From contig JALIZF010001690.1 in assembly GCA_029948255.1 (NCBI GenBank), forward strand, positions 248,001 through 312,000: a stretch of 64,000 bases of DNA, read 5' to 3'. The notes beneath the pieces were generated by a model. The model saw nothing but the letters and a program-made list of their open reading frames with translations. It searched no databases and had not been told where the DNA came from. The stretch is from Telmatactis stephensoni. Lineage: Eukaryota; Cnidaria; Anthozoa; Actiniaria; Isophelliidae. Positions 36,990 through 49,255 of the stretch are shown in pieces; position 1 is the stretch's first letter, and every line of letters begins with the position of its first letter. The position numbers and the translations under genes were made by a program.

Positions 36990-37091
36990 GAGTTTGACTA
37001 TTCGTCGCGGGTCGCGGGTCGCGTGTTCGATGTCGCGGGTGCGGGTAGGATTGTCGCGGGTGCGAAATTCAAAAAAAAAAAAAAAAAAAAA

Positions 37092-37139
<48 letters not shown>

Positions 37140-38261
37140 AAACAACAACAACAAAAAAAACAGGATTCACGAAATTTAATATTTCCAAGTCATTCTGCAC
37201 TGTAGTAACGCGATCAGATTCAGCCGTCAGACAAATAACAATGCTTCCTGCGGTCTGCAGCATCTAGGAAAACTGTTGTCAATCTGTCAATATTCATTTT
37301 GAGGGCTTCTTCTTGTGTTTGATGTTTATGTGATGACTCCGTGTTGTTTGACCCTACAGTATCTCTATGCCGTGACAACTTAAAAACTGACCTAGACATT
37401 TGCTCGTGTGTCGAATAAACCCGGATTCATTCTTGTTATTCATTTTTAGCAAACATATCTTAATTCCATAGGTTTGTGACGGTCTGTGATCGGCACAACT
37501 AAAAATTCTTTGATATGTGTAATAAACAAAACTGTCATCAAAATTGTGAAACATTTGTTACGCTTTAGTACCCTGGGCTCCAGGGGTTTATTACTCGCTT
37601 TCCTCAGAGAGTTGGCGAGCGCCGAAGGCGCGAGAAGCGAAAATAAACGTTTCTCGTCGTGTGACTGTCCTATCAAGTAAATAAACGTCGGAACGTGACG
37701 ATAAACCCCTGGAACCCAGGGTAACGCTTTAGATACTGTGCATGACAAAGTCAAATCAGCTACATTGTTAGATGTACTGACATAACTGGTGCCCGAGGGA
37801 CTGAGATATACTGAACCTTCAGGCATTTGAGCGATAAACGCATAGAGAAAACATTCAAGTACTGTAGGGTCAAACAACACGGAGTCATCACATAAACATC
37901 AAACACAAGAAGAAGCCCTCAAAATGAATATTGACAGATTGACAACAGTTTTCCTAGATGCTGCAGACCGCAGGAAGCATTGTTATTTGTCTGACGGCTG
38001 AATAAGTAAGCGGATCGCGTTACTACAGTGCAGAATGACTTGGAAATATTAAATTTCGTGAATCCTGTTTTTGTTGTTGTTGTTGTTGTTGTGTTTTTTT
38101 TGTACTACGATTTTTTCCCTTTTTTAGTTTTTTGTCTTTTTTTTTTTTTTTTTTTTTTTTGAATTTCGCACCCGCGACAATCCTACCCGCACCCGCGACC
38201 AACCACCCGCACCCGCGACATCGAACACGCGACCCGCGACCCGCGACAATTAGTCAAACTC
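36990..38261. mobile_element. Composite foldback element with exact 8-bp target duplication
   Basis: The termini GAGTTTGACTA (36990) and its inverse TAGTCAAACTC (38251-38261) are bordered by TTTACGAG on both sides (36982-36989 and 38262-38269), an exact 8-bp duplication of hAT type. The arms of about 380-400 bp are near-identical inverse copies: CG-rich GTCGCGGGT repeats, a poly-A/poly-T tract (37071-37137 and 38117-38160), then ~290 bp of unique sequence. The centre of about 490 bp contains the nested MITE at 37569. The element sits 90 bp upstream of the SLC7 start codon, in its 5' UTR or promoter. Confidence 0.88.
37569..37723. mobile_element. Nested 155-bp MITE with 9-bp target duplication
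   Basis: The ends TACCCTGGGCTCCAGGGGTT and the inverse of the right end (TACCCTGGGTTCCAGGGGTT) are terminal repeats. ACGCTTTAG flanks both sides (37560-37568 and 37724-37732). It inserted into the core of the 36990-38261 element, so it is younger than that element. Confidence 0.88.
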
Positions 38262-38309
38262 TTTACGAGACATACCTCTCAACGTGGCTAGAGTCACGCC
38301 GGTAGACAT

Positions 38310-38424
38310 ACCTCACGGTCACAGCATAGTTAGGGCAGGAACTGCCGCAAATGTTTCTTCAGACAACACGGCACTGACACGGGTACGGTGCGGTCCGTTT
38401 CACACTCGTACGAAATCTGCTCTA
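38310..38424. mobile_element. TAGAG-GATTTCGTATGA MITE family, copy 2 (right part)
   Basis: It shares GACAACACGGCACTGACACG, GCGGTCCGTTTCACACTC and the end CGAAATCTGCTCTAACAAAA with copy 1 (5646-5794). The left terminal repeat is lost. Confidence 0.6.
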
Positions 38425-38788
38425 ACAAAATTTTTGCGACACTATCAGGCTCGTAACATGGTATATATATTTTCGTCTCACTGAGCGTAATCAGACTAAT
38501 GGTGCTCATCACGACTGCTAACTTCTTCCTTCACGTTTAATAAAACACTACTTTGTGATCGACTTCGAGACTATCACTGTAAAATTCAGATAAATGAATA
38601 AACAAACAAACAAACAAAGGAAGAAAGAAAGAAAGAAAAAGAACCACCAACAACCGATTCAGAATGAGGCGATCAATTCTATAAGTAAATTAATTGGCTG
38701 ACGAGGGAATATCGAGGCGATATCGCCTTAATTCTCGAATGAATCCAACGTGGAATTTACGAGTCGAGACAATGAATTTACTTTTTAG

Positions 38789-38962
38789 AATTGTTGCGAC
38801 ATCAACAGACTTTGATTACGCGCTTTGTTTTCAAGCAAATGATAATTTACTGAAATTAGAATTGTTGCGACATCAATAGACTTTGATTACGTGCTTTGTT
38901 GTCAAGCAAATGATAACCTATTCAAATTAGAATTGATGCGACATCAATACGCACTTTGTGAT
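38789..38962 (+). repeat. ~71-bp tandem repeat, about 2.4 copies
   Basis: The unit begins GAATTGTTGCGACATCAA and continues CAGACTTTGATTACGCGC and TCAAGCAAATGATAA. The third copy is partial. It lies downstream of the 3' end of the unrecognised minus-strand gene. Confidence 0.85.
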
Positions 38963-39091
38963 GCAAGTATCAAATATAGCTATACATCAGAAAATACACG
39001 CAACAAACGCCTAACGGTCACATTTGTTGCTATGTTCTATTCTTTTCAAACCAGCAAGCAAATAAACAAGCAAGTATTCATGTCATATAGT

Positions 39092-39097
39092 TTTATT
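39092..39097 (-). promoter_or_regulatory. Polyadenylation signal AATAAA (minus)
   Basis: TTTATT on the plus strand is AATAAA on the minus strand, 64 bases beyond the stop codon at 39161-39163 of the unrecognised gene. Appropriate position for 3' end formation. Confidence 0.5.
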
Positions 39098-39160
39098 GTT
39101 TAGAAAATTATAACCAAATTGTTCTTCGTTGTATGAAATATTAATTGCTGACCACTTATT

Positions 39161-42100
39161 CTAAGATGGATTGTTTCTGGTAGATCGTCTCAAGCGTCTT
39201 TCTAAAGGCATACTCTCATTTGATTTGGAGTCTTTGGTCTTTTGATGCTTGGTATGGCTATCAGTACCTTTCTTGTATCTTCTTACCTCTTCTTGCTCTG
39301 TTTCTTGGGTCGTGTCTTCATGGTCGTCACGTAGGGTTATGTCATCAAGTATATCTTCCTCCTAAGTTACGTAAAAAACGTTACAATATGCTTGCATTTG
39401 CGTATAGATACGTTTACGTTTGCCCTTTAATACGTTAACGTTTAATATCCAAATATCACTGATTCTGAAACTTTCTGAAATACTGGATACGTATACACCT
39501 GCACATACGCTTGCACTTGCGTGTAGATACGTATACGTTTGCCTCTTCCGCATACGTTTTCTTTTACAAGTAACAAAAAAGAAAAAACCTTCACTGATTT
39601 TGAATCTTTCTGGAATATTGAAGACGTTTACATCTGCCCATAGATACGTTTGCACTTGCGTGCAGGGAGCGCGGAGGGGGAAGGGCTGGTAGTGCTATAG
39701 CCCCACCGTTTTTTCCCTTTTTCTCAATTTTCCAATCTTAGCCCCACCACTTTTTAGAGTGCTCGGTAGTCCCTTGCGTTTACATAGGTTTTGAGATTTG
39801 ATAAGTTTACGTAACTTCCACTTGACAAACAAAGAAGTATACCTCTGATTCTGAATCTTTCTGAAGTTCACTTATCACGGATTTCATCTGTTTTTGAAGT
39901 AGTGCTTCTGTTCTTACATTTTCATCAAATTCAACCTTCAAGAGTGAAAGGAAAAGGAAAACATATAAAGATCAATAATGAAATCACATTTTCCCTCTAT
40001 TACTCCTAACCTCTTCCACAGGCAACCCTGTTGGATTTCTGTGTAAAATAGGAGGAGATTGAGACTAGGAAACCATTCTGTGCCAAGTGTACCCCCAAAG
40101 TGAGAGTTGCCTTTAGAGTAAGTCAACTTATTCTCCCTTTGTTTGAAGCCTTTCTTTGTCCTCTTTTGTTTCCCTGATGATCCAAATACTAAATCTCCAA
40201 ATCGGAGCTACTTTGTAAAAACAGGATAATCATCCTAGAATGAGAAAAACCTTCAAAATAGGGCAAAAACCTTCAAAATAAGGGAGAGAATGAACTAACA
40301 CACTCTAATCTGTACATGAAGTACCCTGCCCTGGAATTGAACTAGTGGCCACAGAGGTGAGAGGTGAGAGGTCAAACCACTCGAACACCATTACTCTCAC
40401 CCTTACTCAAATAGCACAAACATTTGTAAACTTCAAGCAGTGCATCTCTTTCCCCCAGACTTAGTAAAGATGAGGTTATTATTATTTTTAACTCATCTTT
40501 ACTGAATTTGGACAGCTACTTGCAGTCTAAACATCTGACTAACCTCTCTTTCTTCCATATTTTCTTGTCCCCCAGATGAGTCAATAAAGAACAAACTTGC
40601 AGTGGATTGGTCACCCTGTGTTACATCAGCTTCTTGGTTGTCTTCAGATGTTGGATATTCCTCTACTTGTTGAGTATCAGTCTCTGTTACAATCTAAATA
40701 GAATTATATTAATTTTTTAAATCACTCTGTATCAAGGCTTTAGTTAAGAAATAGATTCCATTTTTCCATCATGTGTACTCTAATAGATGCACAGATGTCA
40801 CAAAAAATGTGGTGAGAACAAAAGAGTATGCTATAAAAGGCAATTGCATAAGATTCTTCGTACCCTGTTACTTTTATCTAGGAGGATCAGAAAAAATCTC
40901 TGCTCACAGGGTAGATTCTGTGACATCATCTGTGCATGTGTATTGTAATCACAATCAGTTGCCATCCAATCAGAGCACATCAAATATAGCAACTATTATT
41001 AAGTAATTAAAGATAAACAAGAAATTCTTACATCTAACAAGGCTTCAATATCCTCTTCTTTAATATCACCAAGTAGACAGGTGGTTATCTGAGTGAGGGA
41101 CATCTTCCTCTTTATTCCAAGGGATTCCACCAAACTGAAAGGAAATACAAAGTCTTTGTCAGTCCATCCGTCCGTTTGTCCGTCCGTCCGTCCGTCCGTC
41201 CGTCCGTCCGTCCGTCCGTTACCTTCTGTTTTTCTTTAAAAGAAATACAACAAAACCAGGGGGAGCTACTTGACTCTCTGCTACCTGTAACCAAATATAC
41301 CAGTGTTAATGAATTAACTTACAAGATATCAGTTCTACTGGCCATGGTCTAATTAACTAAAATCCAACTTAAAATTAGAACAGGTTTGATTTTGTGGGAC
41401 ATGAAGCAGGGACAATTTGACATTTGTAGCACTGTGTGCATTATTCATGGGACCTGTCCCCATCCCACACACACACACACACACACACACAAAGGGGTCA
41501 ATATAAAAATTAGTCCTTGCATGCCTCCTGAGAAATGCATACGTACAAGACAGCAGTTCTTAATATTGCTACATAGGATAGTCCAATACCCAGAGACTTC
41601 TCATCTCCCCTTCCCTCTTTTTCCTCCCCTCCCCTCCTCTGTCTTCCCCTCCCCCTCCCCCTTTGGCCTGAGCCTTCCCAAGTATGGTCAGTTATGAGTT
41701 CAAGAAAGTGTACCTTCTGTACAGATACAGATGTCTCTGTTGAGGCAGTAGAGGAAATTTTCATAGCTAATCTTGACAAACATATAAACCTGTTGACAAT
41801 ATTAATGTATTTGTCCATTACATGTACCTACATGTACAGTAAAACTCTGTTAATAATAGGGGGAAAATAACTGGCCATAATAATGGCATCACCATATTAC
41901 AGCGTTTTTCAATATTCTGCAAACTCTGGCTTTCAAACACCAACCGCTAATTTGCATTTTTGCTTCTGTCAATCAAAAGTAAAAATCACTAATACGAAGA
42001 ACTATTAAATACCAAAATGATAGTATACCTAATACATATATATATCGTCTAAAGATCTTACTTGGTCATTTTGTAGGATTTTAGAAACTCTTTATTTTAG

Positions 42101-45100
42101 TATTAATTTTTTGACGTTAGTCAAGGTGGGTGGAAGCAAATAACCAAATTCCAATGGACTGTTTAAAGGTCAGAGTTTGCAGAATATCAAAAACTGCAGT
42201 AACAGTGCCAGTTTGTTTTGTTTTGTTGTTGTTGTTGTTGCTGTTTGTTTTGTTTTGTTTTGTTTTGTTTTGTTGTTGTTGTTGTTGCTGTTTGTTGTTT
42301 TTTGTTTTGTTTTGTTTTGTTTTGTTTTGTTGTTGTTGTTGTTGCTGTTTGTTGTTTTTTGTTTTGTTTTGTTTTGTTTTGTTTTGTTTTTCCACAAGAG
42401 ATTAAGTGCAATCTTATTTGCTGGGCTGTATTAATGGGGCGGCTATAAAGAGAGGTTCCAAGTTACTTACTTTATGTACTGCCTGTGGTCCAATGGCCCC
42501 AGCTTGTTTCTATCTAATATACATCTAGCAGTAAAAAAACAGAAATTAATTAATTTGTATTGGTTGGTATTGTATCATCCAATGAAAAAGCTGAGGCAAA
42601 TGTTGTAAATTGGCACACACATAAATTTTTCAAAGTTTATCTATTGTTATAAATACACATAACTCAGTGGTGGTCCACCTTAAAATTGGTATCAGGGCAG
42701 CAGTAGGCTCTGTAAGTTGAAGCATGACATCCATACAGTGCTCTGGAGAATGACCTGTCAAGTGAAGTGTACAAAAACTTCAATACAAAGCATGATACTG
42801 GTGCTGCCAAACAGTAGCTCATTAAACTTACCAAGAACAGTGAAAATCAATGATGCCAAATTATTAATCATGGAATCACTTGTGTCAGGACTAAAAATAC
42901 ATTGGAAACACTAGGTAAATATATGGCTTGTAATGTTACAATATACATTTCAGTAAGGGATAAATTTGTAATTTTCATCCTAAATTGCATCTCCCAAAGT
43001 ATTCTATGTCTCTGTAATGTTTCAGAGATGGTGTTTATGAATCTGTCTTGAAATTAAATTTGGTGGTCATTGTTCACCATAATCGTAGATGACGTTCAAA
43101 AATGGCAGGCTCATTGTTCACAAGAACGAAGGCTTAACCTCCAAAATCATCATGGCATCAAATGCACAGAAAATAGTTATTTCAAAAGGAAGAGGAACAC
43201 GTCATCTTTGATAGCAATAGAAGTGTTGCCACACTTATTTTCTGGTAACAAGGCCTTTGTGGCCTCATTCTCATGTACTAGGCCGCCATTTTTGAAAGTC
43301 ATCTATACAGGCCAACAGTTTCATCAACTACTCAAACACTGGCTACTTATTTTGTTGTACAATAATGTACACCACCCTGTGACAAAGATTTATTCACTTA
43401 TCATCTACTTGATTGGTAACAGTACCAGATAATTTGAGGAACATTGCTGGGAGTGGATCCAGGATCCAGGGTGCAGCATTTTCAACAGAAAATGGGAAAC
43501 CATAAAGAGGATCCAGAGGATACATGTATTTTGCAAAAGTATATATTGAGAGAAAAATGGCCCAAAGTCATCTCAGGATGGGGTGCACACAACCTGCACC
43601 CCTCCACTAAATCTTCCTGCCCCCTGCTTGCCCCCAGCCTGATTACCTCTAACATCTCTAGAAAGCACTACCATAAATGGCCCTCAAAAGTCAGAGTTGG
43701 GTAAGTCTTTGCAAATCTCAAATTTAAAACTCAAACTTACTTTTGGGGAAATAGTACCACTTCTGTGTATAATGATAAGAGTGCAGCCATCAAGTCTTCA
43801 TATGGTTGTGGTTGTGAGCTTTCTTTGACAGGAATGATATTCTACATGGTATATCAAATAGTACATTACAAGGACATGCATCAATTAGCCAATATTACTC
43901 AAAATTACTCTCTACTTACATTGTTAGCACAGGAAAGCCATCGGTGATTCATCAAGATAATGTACCTCTGCAATGCTTGTTGAAGCTCTCTACATGTGGA
44001 TCTACATGGAAGGGTAAAACATGTCAATACAGTTAGCTTACAGAGTGCTAAGCTTCTGAATTTGCACTGAAAGTTGAAGTTTGCCAACAAAGTTTGTTGT
44101 GAGCTTCTAATGACAGTACATGAATGACTTGCACTGCGGAACTTCAGAACACACTTCAAAACCAGTACAGCTGCTTGTGAACCACATTGTAAGACTTTTG
44201 AATTAGAAATGCTCTTGTACTGCAGATGACCATTGGCAAAAGAACAAACACAAATTTCATGTGATTGACTACACTGTAACTACAGTAAAATATAATGCAT
44301 TTATTTACCCATGGTTCTCTTGCATACAAGATTCACACTTTCGTGAAAATTCCCTAGAACCAATAAAACGAGAGTTTACTTAGTAACAAAGAAAGTGACT
44401 GACTAACTAGCTTCATATAGCTCCTGACCTATACATACCTCAAAAGAAACTCCAAACATTCTAATAATTTCTGCCAGAAACATAAAAAATAATTAAAGAT
44501 AATATATAAACTGTCCACCTTGTTTCAAGCATGACCTACGATGCTACTTTACCTTCTTATCAAAACATCCTACAGTACACTGCAGTGTTTCTTCAATTAT
44601 AGTTAAGCCATTGTCTTTCTCCTGATATCACAATGCATGACAATCAATTATCATATTTTCATCATCATTACCATCATTATCATCATCATCACTAATTTCA
44701 TTGTTATTCACAGCTAAAAAGGCTTTTTCTGATCGTTGCATTTTAGAAAGCTTACTAGATAAGTCTCCATGCATACCTGTATGGTATTGTCTAAAAATAA
44801 TGCTAAATATTGCTTATCATTTTTAATATAATAATGGTGATACATGTATATTCTATGCATTCAATTTACAGTACATATTTTCTTTCAATTTTACACTTAC
44901 CTCTTCCAAAGCAGAAAACAGCTTCTGAGAATCTTTCAGGAATGGGTAGCAACACCAAAGTTTTTTGTCTTCAAAGGAAGAAAGAAAGATTCAAATGTGT
45001 GAATTATAAAACATCATGAGGATGCATGTACCCATTTTATTAGATTACTGTATTCAGTTATCCTGAGATCCAAATTAAAGTATTTGTCCTTCTTGATGTA

Positions 45101-47350
45101 CTGTACACTGCATCTCAATGCCAGTTAACTACTTCAAGTTTTACATTAGAGTAAATAAAGCCAGTTTTACATGACATTTTTGGCACAGAACCATAATTAT
45201 TTTGGTATGAACAGAAAATTTGTTGGCCTAAGCTTATAGGCCGGGGTGCCATACCCAAATAATTGCAGTTCTGCATGCCAATATTTAGGTGTGTAGTTTC
45301 ACAAAAATGTTGTCATGTAAACTGGGCATAAAAGTACAAGAAATGTATCAAAATTTCAACCTTGAGTTTGAGTAGCAGTTCAACATGAAGGGTGTTCTCC
45401 ATTTAGTGGAACCAACCAGCCAGAACGGCCAGTTCTTAAATGGCACATGTCAATTCCTAGCTGTGGCTGGAATCAGTCCTAAGAAATCAGGCCATTCTGG
45501 CCGGTTGGTTCTACTAAATGGAAAACACCCTAAGAGTATTATTTGCCTGGGAGATTCCTTACACTGATGGTTCAACAACATATAAAAACATATAGCAATA
45601 TTGTACATACATGTGACACCATCAGATATTTAATAACTGTTGGAGTGACCATCATGCAGGCAAACTTACATAACTTATTTCTTTCTTCAAAGGAATGTGA
45701 TCTCTTGGCATCATTGATTACTGTATCTATTCCATTGTCTTTATAAAGGTTAAATGTCCTGTGCTTCTGAGAAAGAACAAACCAAAGTCTTTCTTTAATT
45801 GCTTAGAGTACTCACAAACCTCCACTAACACACAACTCAGGTAAATAACCCTCAGTCCCTTCTCCTGATAAACTGCACATTTTTAACCTCCCATAAATAG
45901 CAGATATATATACAAGGTATTTTTGAAGTTTTGCTTCAATGAAAATGATATCAAAGCCATTAATTTCATTAGCAAATTAACAATCAGGGGTTTCAATAAT
46001 AGGCGGCTACCGGCGGTATAGTGCCGCCTATTTTACCTCTTACCGCCGGTTATTTTGTGTCTTATAGACTCCCCTAGCACAACGGGGTCTCACGGGACAC
46101 AGACGCCTACTTCAATCACTGAGATGCTTATTCAAAAAGATAATGAAACCCCTGACAATGAATCACAAACCAAGATTGCTGAATCTGCATGATAACAACA
46201 ACATTCATAAGTCAGTGATCCACTGTTAACCAAGGTAAGACTGTTGCTAGAGAAAAATTTCAGGCTTTCTTGATGTTTACAACACAAACAAAAACAGAGA
46301 AATTAATATATACAGTCATAAATGAGTACACTGATAATCTTTTTAGAGCAGTTTTTTAAAATAATAATAAAATCATTAATTAAAAATCCCTCAAAAGGAT
46401 CATTTGAGTCATTTTTATGGGCACGCGCGACTACAAATACAGAATTTAGTATTGATGTGTTACTGAAAGTTCCTAGAAGATATTTCCCTTCATTAACTAT
46501 GACATTTACAAATATTAAAAGGTGACCAAAGTAATTTGTTGATAAGCATGAGTGTTTGACAACTAACCTCTGTACATGATACATCTTGTAATTTCTTTAC
46601 AGCCAAAACACTGTAGGATGAAATATTATAACTTAATACTAGTGTATTCTGTACATTATACTGACAGTATGGTTTTGAGGTTAAAACAGTTAGTTAATGA
46701 TCATAATTCATAATATTTGGTGACCTAAAGTAACATCCAAAATTACATTTTGAGGTGCAAATTTCCCTACAAAGCTAAGTGGTCCCCTTCCTTCATGCTC
46801 TACCCCCATATCCCTCCCCTCTCTTCACTCAATTCTCTCCACCTACCCTCCCCCTCCAGTATGACCAATAATCAATGCTTTTTGAAGTGTTAAGATTTAT
46901 AATTCTACACATGTAAGCTTACGTACACAATAGTAAGTTAATACGTTAAGGACTTAACTTACGCTAACCTTTTCAGCTTTTTTAAATGTGCTTGAAAGTG
47001 TTTCTTTAAACCAGCCTTGAGTTCACTTACTGGGAGTTTTGATACTAGCTTCGTCAAACAGCGAATCGAGTTCCGTTCCATCAAAGCTGTAATGCTCTAA
47101 ATATCAATGTTAAAAGTGGAAAAGGAAGATAAACAAACAACACTTTATACCCACGTGTATAAGTTACAACTAGCAAGTCCATAAGTTCTTTTTTTAAATT
47201 TATAAATCTTTTCATCGAGTGGATTTATCTAAGGAAAACTGCTATTAGATATTGCTAAGTAAAAAATATATGGCATGACTCACCACTTTTTAGCCGAGAA
47301 GCCAAAAGAGAGACAAACTTTTTTTCTTCACTTGAAGCAAGTTTGGCCTG
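39161..47350 (-). CDS. Unrecognised 17-exon gene, about 470 aa
   Basis: I do not recognise the family. Seventeen minus-strand exons chain with AG/GT borders and consistent phase: about 47350-47284, 47086-46969, 46610-46568, 45766-45670, 44968-44901, 44621-44553, 44470-44439, 44353-44309, 44001-43920, 43841-43741, 42509-42471, 41789-41714, 41348-41323, 41134-41032, 40693-40544, 39935-39843 and 39361-39161. The first ~300 residues are helical and Leu/Lys-rich (KFVSLLASRLKS, RCLTKLVSKLPVSELKAGL, ETLQCTVGCFDKKKLLECLE, ELQQALQRYIILMNHRWL). The C-terminal third is acidic and Gln/Ser-rich and ends in a basic tail (ERRLRRSTRNNPS). No signal peptide or membrane segment. The start codon is unsettled: exon 1 is open but lacks an in-frame ATG, so either an upstream exon exists or translation starts at the ATG at 47084. 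A nuclear scaffold-like protein is only a guess. Exon 13 is 26 nt. Confidence 0.72.
39370..39875 (-). repeat. Intronic tandem duplications of an exon 3' end
   Basis: The last ~20 bases of exon 16 (minus: CAGAAAGATTCAGAATCAG) recur at about 39590-39615 and 39455-39485 as degenerate copies. Each is accompanied by flanking ACGTATAC/CGTTTACG and GCACTTGCGT motifs. The unit is roughly 150 bp and fills the last intron. Confidence 0.65.
40332..40392 (-). mobile_element. tRNA-like SINE head
   Basis: Minus strand reads TGTTCGAGTGGTTTGAC (A box) and, 28 bases later, CACTAGTTCAATTCC (B box). Short and degenerate, in the intron between exons 15 and 16 of the unrecognised gene. Confidence 0.4.
41166..41220 (+). 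repeat. (CCGT)n microsatellite
   Basis: Tandem CCGT units with a few variants, 45 bp from the exon 14 acceptor of the unrecognised gene. A (CA)n run lies at about 41466-41491 in the next intron. Confidence 0.9.
42213..42390 (+). repeat. TTTTG/TTG compound satellite
   Basis: Three tandem units of about 58 bp, each built of TTTTG repeats followed by TTG repeats and GCTGTTTG. All open frames across it (KTKQN, NNNK or poly-V/L/F types) are artefacts of the repeat. Confidence 0.95.
45389..45531. mobile_element. Hairpin MITE with AGGGTGTT ends
   Basis: AGGGTGTTCTCCATTTAGTG at 45389 and its near-exact inverse ending at 45531 form arms of about 45 bp that continue through GGAACCAACCAGCC. Intron between exons 4 and 5 of the unrecognised gene. 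Confidence 0.75.
45985..46154. mobile_element. CAGGGGTTTC-ended MITE
   Basis: CAGGGGTTTCAATAAT and the inverse GAAACCCCTG at the other end bound 170 bp. The interior has a smaller inverted repeat (AATAGGCGGC / GCCGCCTATT, ACCGGCGG / CCGCCGGT). The flanks share only ACAAT, so no convincing target duplication. Confidence 0.55.
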
Positions 47351-47854
47351 CCATTTTGATTTGTAGTCATTCCGGTAACCACAGGCACCCCAAGCTCTGT
47401 TTCAGAGAGCTCGGGGGTGTTTAATTCATTACTTTGGGTTACCTGTGTCGTTTGTCAATTTTATTAAGACCATTGGGAGGAAAAAAACCAAATCTCGCTA
47501 AAAATCAATAAAATTCTGAAAGCTTGGTAGAAATGTCATAGATACTATCTATGTAAGTTGAATTCTTTCATTAGAAAGACTCGACTCATTCAGTTCGTTC
47601 AACTAATAGGAGACGGAGACTCTGCGCGCGCCATTATAAAAACCATAATGTGTGCCCCCGCCACATATGGGCTATTTTTACGTCTCTCCTTCAGTTTCTT
47701 CGAGAACGAAGACTTTGCTTAATGTATAAAATCATTAACAAGCTTAGCTAGCCTCAGGCTAGTTTCCTGACTAAACACAAAATCACTGATAAGTAAATGT
47801 GACTTTCTGAGCTGCCGAATAATTTCTTCATTTTGTTTTTGTTTTTTATTTCAG
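47351..47854. promoter_or_regulatory. Interval between divergent coding segments
   Basis: About 500 bp between the 5'-most coding block of the unrecognised minus-strand gene and the first plus-strand exon of the prolyl-hydroxylase fragment. It contains an imperfect inverted repeat (ACCCCAAGCTCT / AGAGCTCGGGGGT at about 47387-47417). No further exon of either gene could be found here. Confidence 0.35.
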
Positions 47855-49107
47855 TTGAATGATGTTGCGTCAGGAGGCGCTACCGCGTTTGAAATAGCAG
47901 CATTGACTATACGACCATCAAAGGTTTGTTAAGACTTTTATTTTACGCAGAAGTTTCTGTCGCTACTTTAAATCATTGAAACAAACACCTTTTCAGAGCG
48001 AAGACTCTGATAATTTGTGATTCAACCAAGTGTTTTTGGTGTTGTTTTTTTTTTTTTTTTTTAATTTTGGTTTGCTTTGGTTTGCTTTGCTTTTGTTAGA
48101 AACAAATCGCACCATGTACTGGGACTGGGTCATAATTGAATTCAAATTTATCAATTTTCAGGGCGATGCGGCATTCTGGTACAACCTAAAAAGATCAGGT
48201 GAAGGCGATTACTCCACCTTACACGCTGGGTGTCCTGTGTTATGTGGAAACAAATGGGGTAAGAACGACGAACTGACTCAATTAAATGTGTAGCTCGAGT
48301 GTACAATCACGAACATAGCTATGGGAATTCCAGGGGACATGGATTAACAACTTCCCCTCCCCTCCCCTCCCCAATCCCCACCCCGTCCCTTCTAGTTTCC
48401 CCTTGCAATCACTTGAAATCGTACGTGCAAGAAAAAGTAAAACTCGTTTAACAAGTTCTTAACAAGTTCTTACGTGCGATTTTGCTACAAAATGATATTT
48501 CTATTAAGATTTTGAATAAGAAAAACTTACAGACATATGCTTTAAAAGCTCGTGTCTTTGGTGCTGGCACAGGTTCTTTATCAGTACGGGATTCCCTATA
48601 CTAGCAGAGACTCAGCAGATTAGGGTTAGGGTTTCACCGCAGATTTGCTTGTCCTTTTGCCCAAGTAGACTTGAAAATACAACTGATGAAACCTTAAGTG
48701 ATAAAGTTTATTAAATCTCTAAATGTGCAACTTTCAGTTGAGTTGAGATATTTGTAAACGAGATACTTAACTTTGCTGACATTTCAAATCTTCGCCCTTT
48801 GTCTGGATAATCATCGAGATCTGCTTTAGGACTACTCTTAAATAGCAAATGTGGTTACCAGTTGCAAACCTTCATCCAGCAGTAGAAAATAAAGATCCAT
48901 ACTAAAATACAGCGTGACGTCTTCACGTTACAAAGGTGCTCGATGGACCTAAAATGCATATTGTTAATGCAACTTTGTTGATCTTTCTTCAAAATACTCG
49001 ATTTTGATTGGTTTTTCTATGTCCCCAAGGATTTGGGACAAACATATTAGCATCATAATGAAACTTCGCCGAATAGACTACCCCAATTAGACATTAAAAT
49101 TATTAAG

Positions 49108-49255
49108 TGTCTAGGTAGCGCAGCGGTCTAAGGTGATATCTAAAGGTATGGATTAGGGTCCGGATATCGTCTCCCTCCCTGGCCTTCGGGCTAAGACAAC
49201 TGTTTTATGTAGCACCGGGATAGCGTGGATGGGGCCGAAATCTTCATCCGTAACG
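49108..49255 (+). mobile_element. Possible tRNA-derived repeat
   Basis: It begins GGTAGCGCAGCGGTCTAAGG, like a tRNA A-box region. The later stretch ATAGCGTGGATGGGGCCGAAATCTTCATCC resembles bases near 24905-24935 (ACAGCGTGGAATGGGCCGAA and on), suggesting two members of one dispersed repeat. The B box is not clear. Confidence 0.35.

Noticed and set aside
36897..37263. Poly-Phe and poly-Lys frames
   Set aside because: Product of the poly-A tract in the composite element arm.
37446..37880. 144-codon minus frame inside the composite element
   Set aside because: It crosses the nested MITE and both duplications, so it cannot be an ancestral protein of the element.
42117..42448. Several open frames on both strands encoding NKTKQN-, NNNN- or V/L/F-rich peptides
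   Set aside because: They are translations of the TTTTG/TTG satellite; no splice context or non-repetitive content.
44760..44800. 14-nt candidate micro-exon between exons 5 and 6 of the unrecognised gene (ACAATACCATACAG)
   Set aside because: Including it breaks the frame; exons 5 and 6 join in phase directly.
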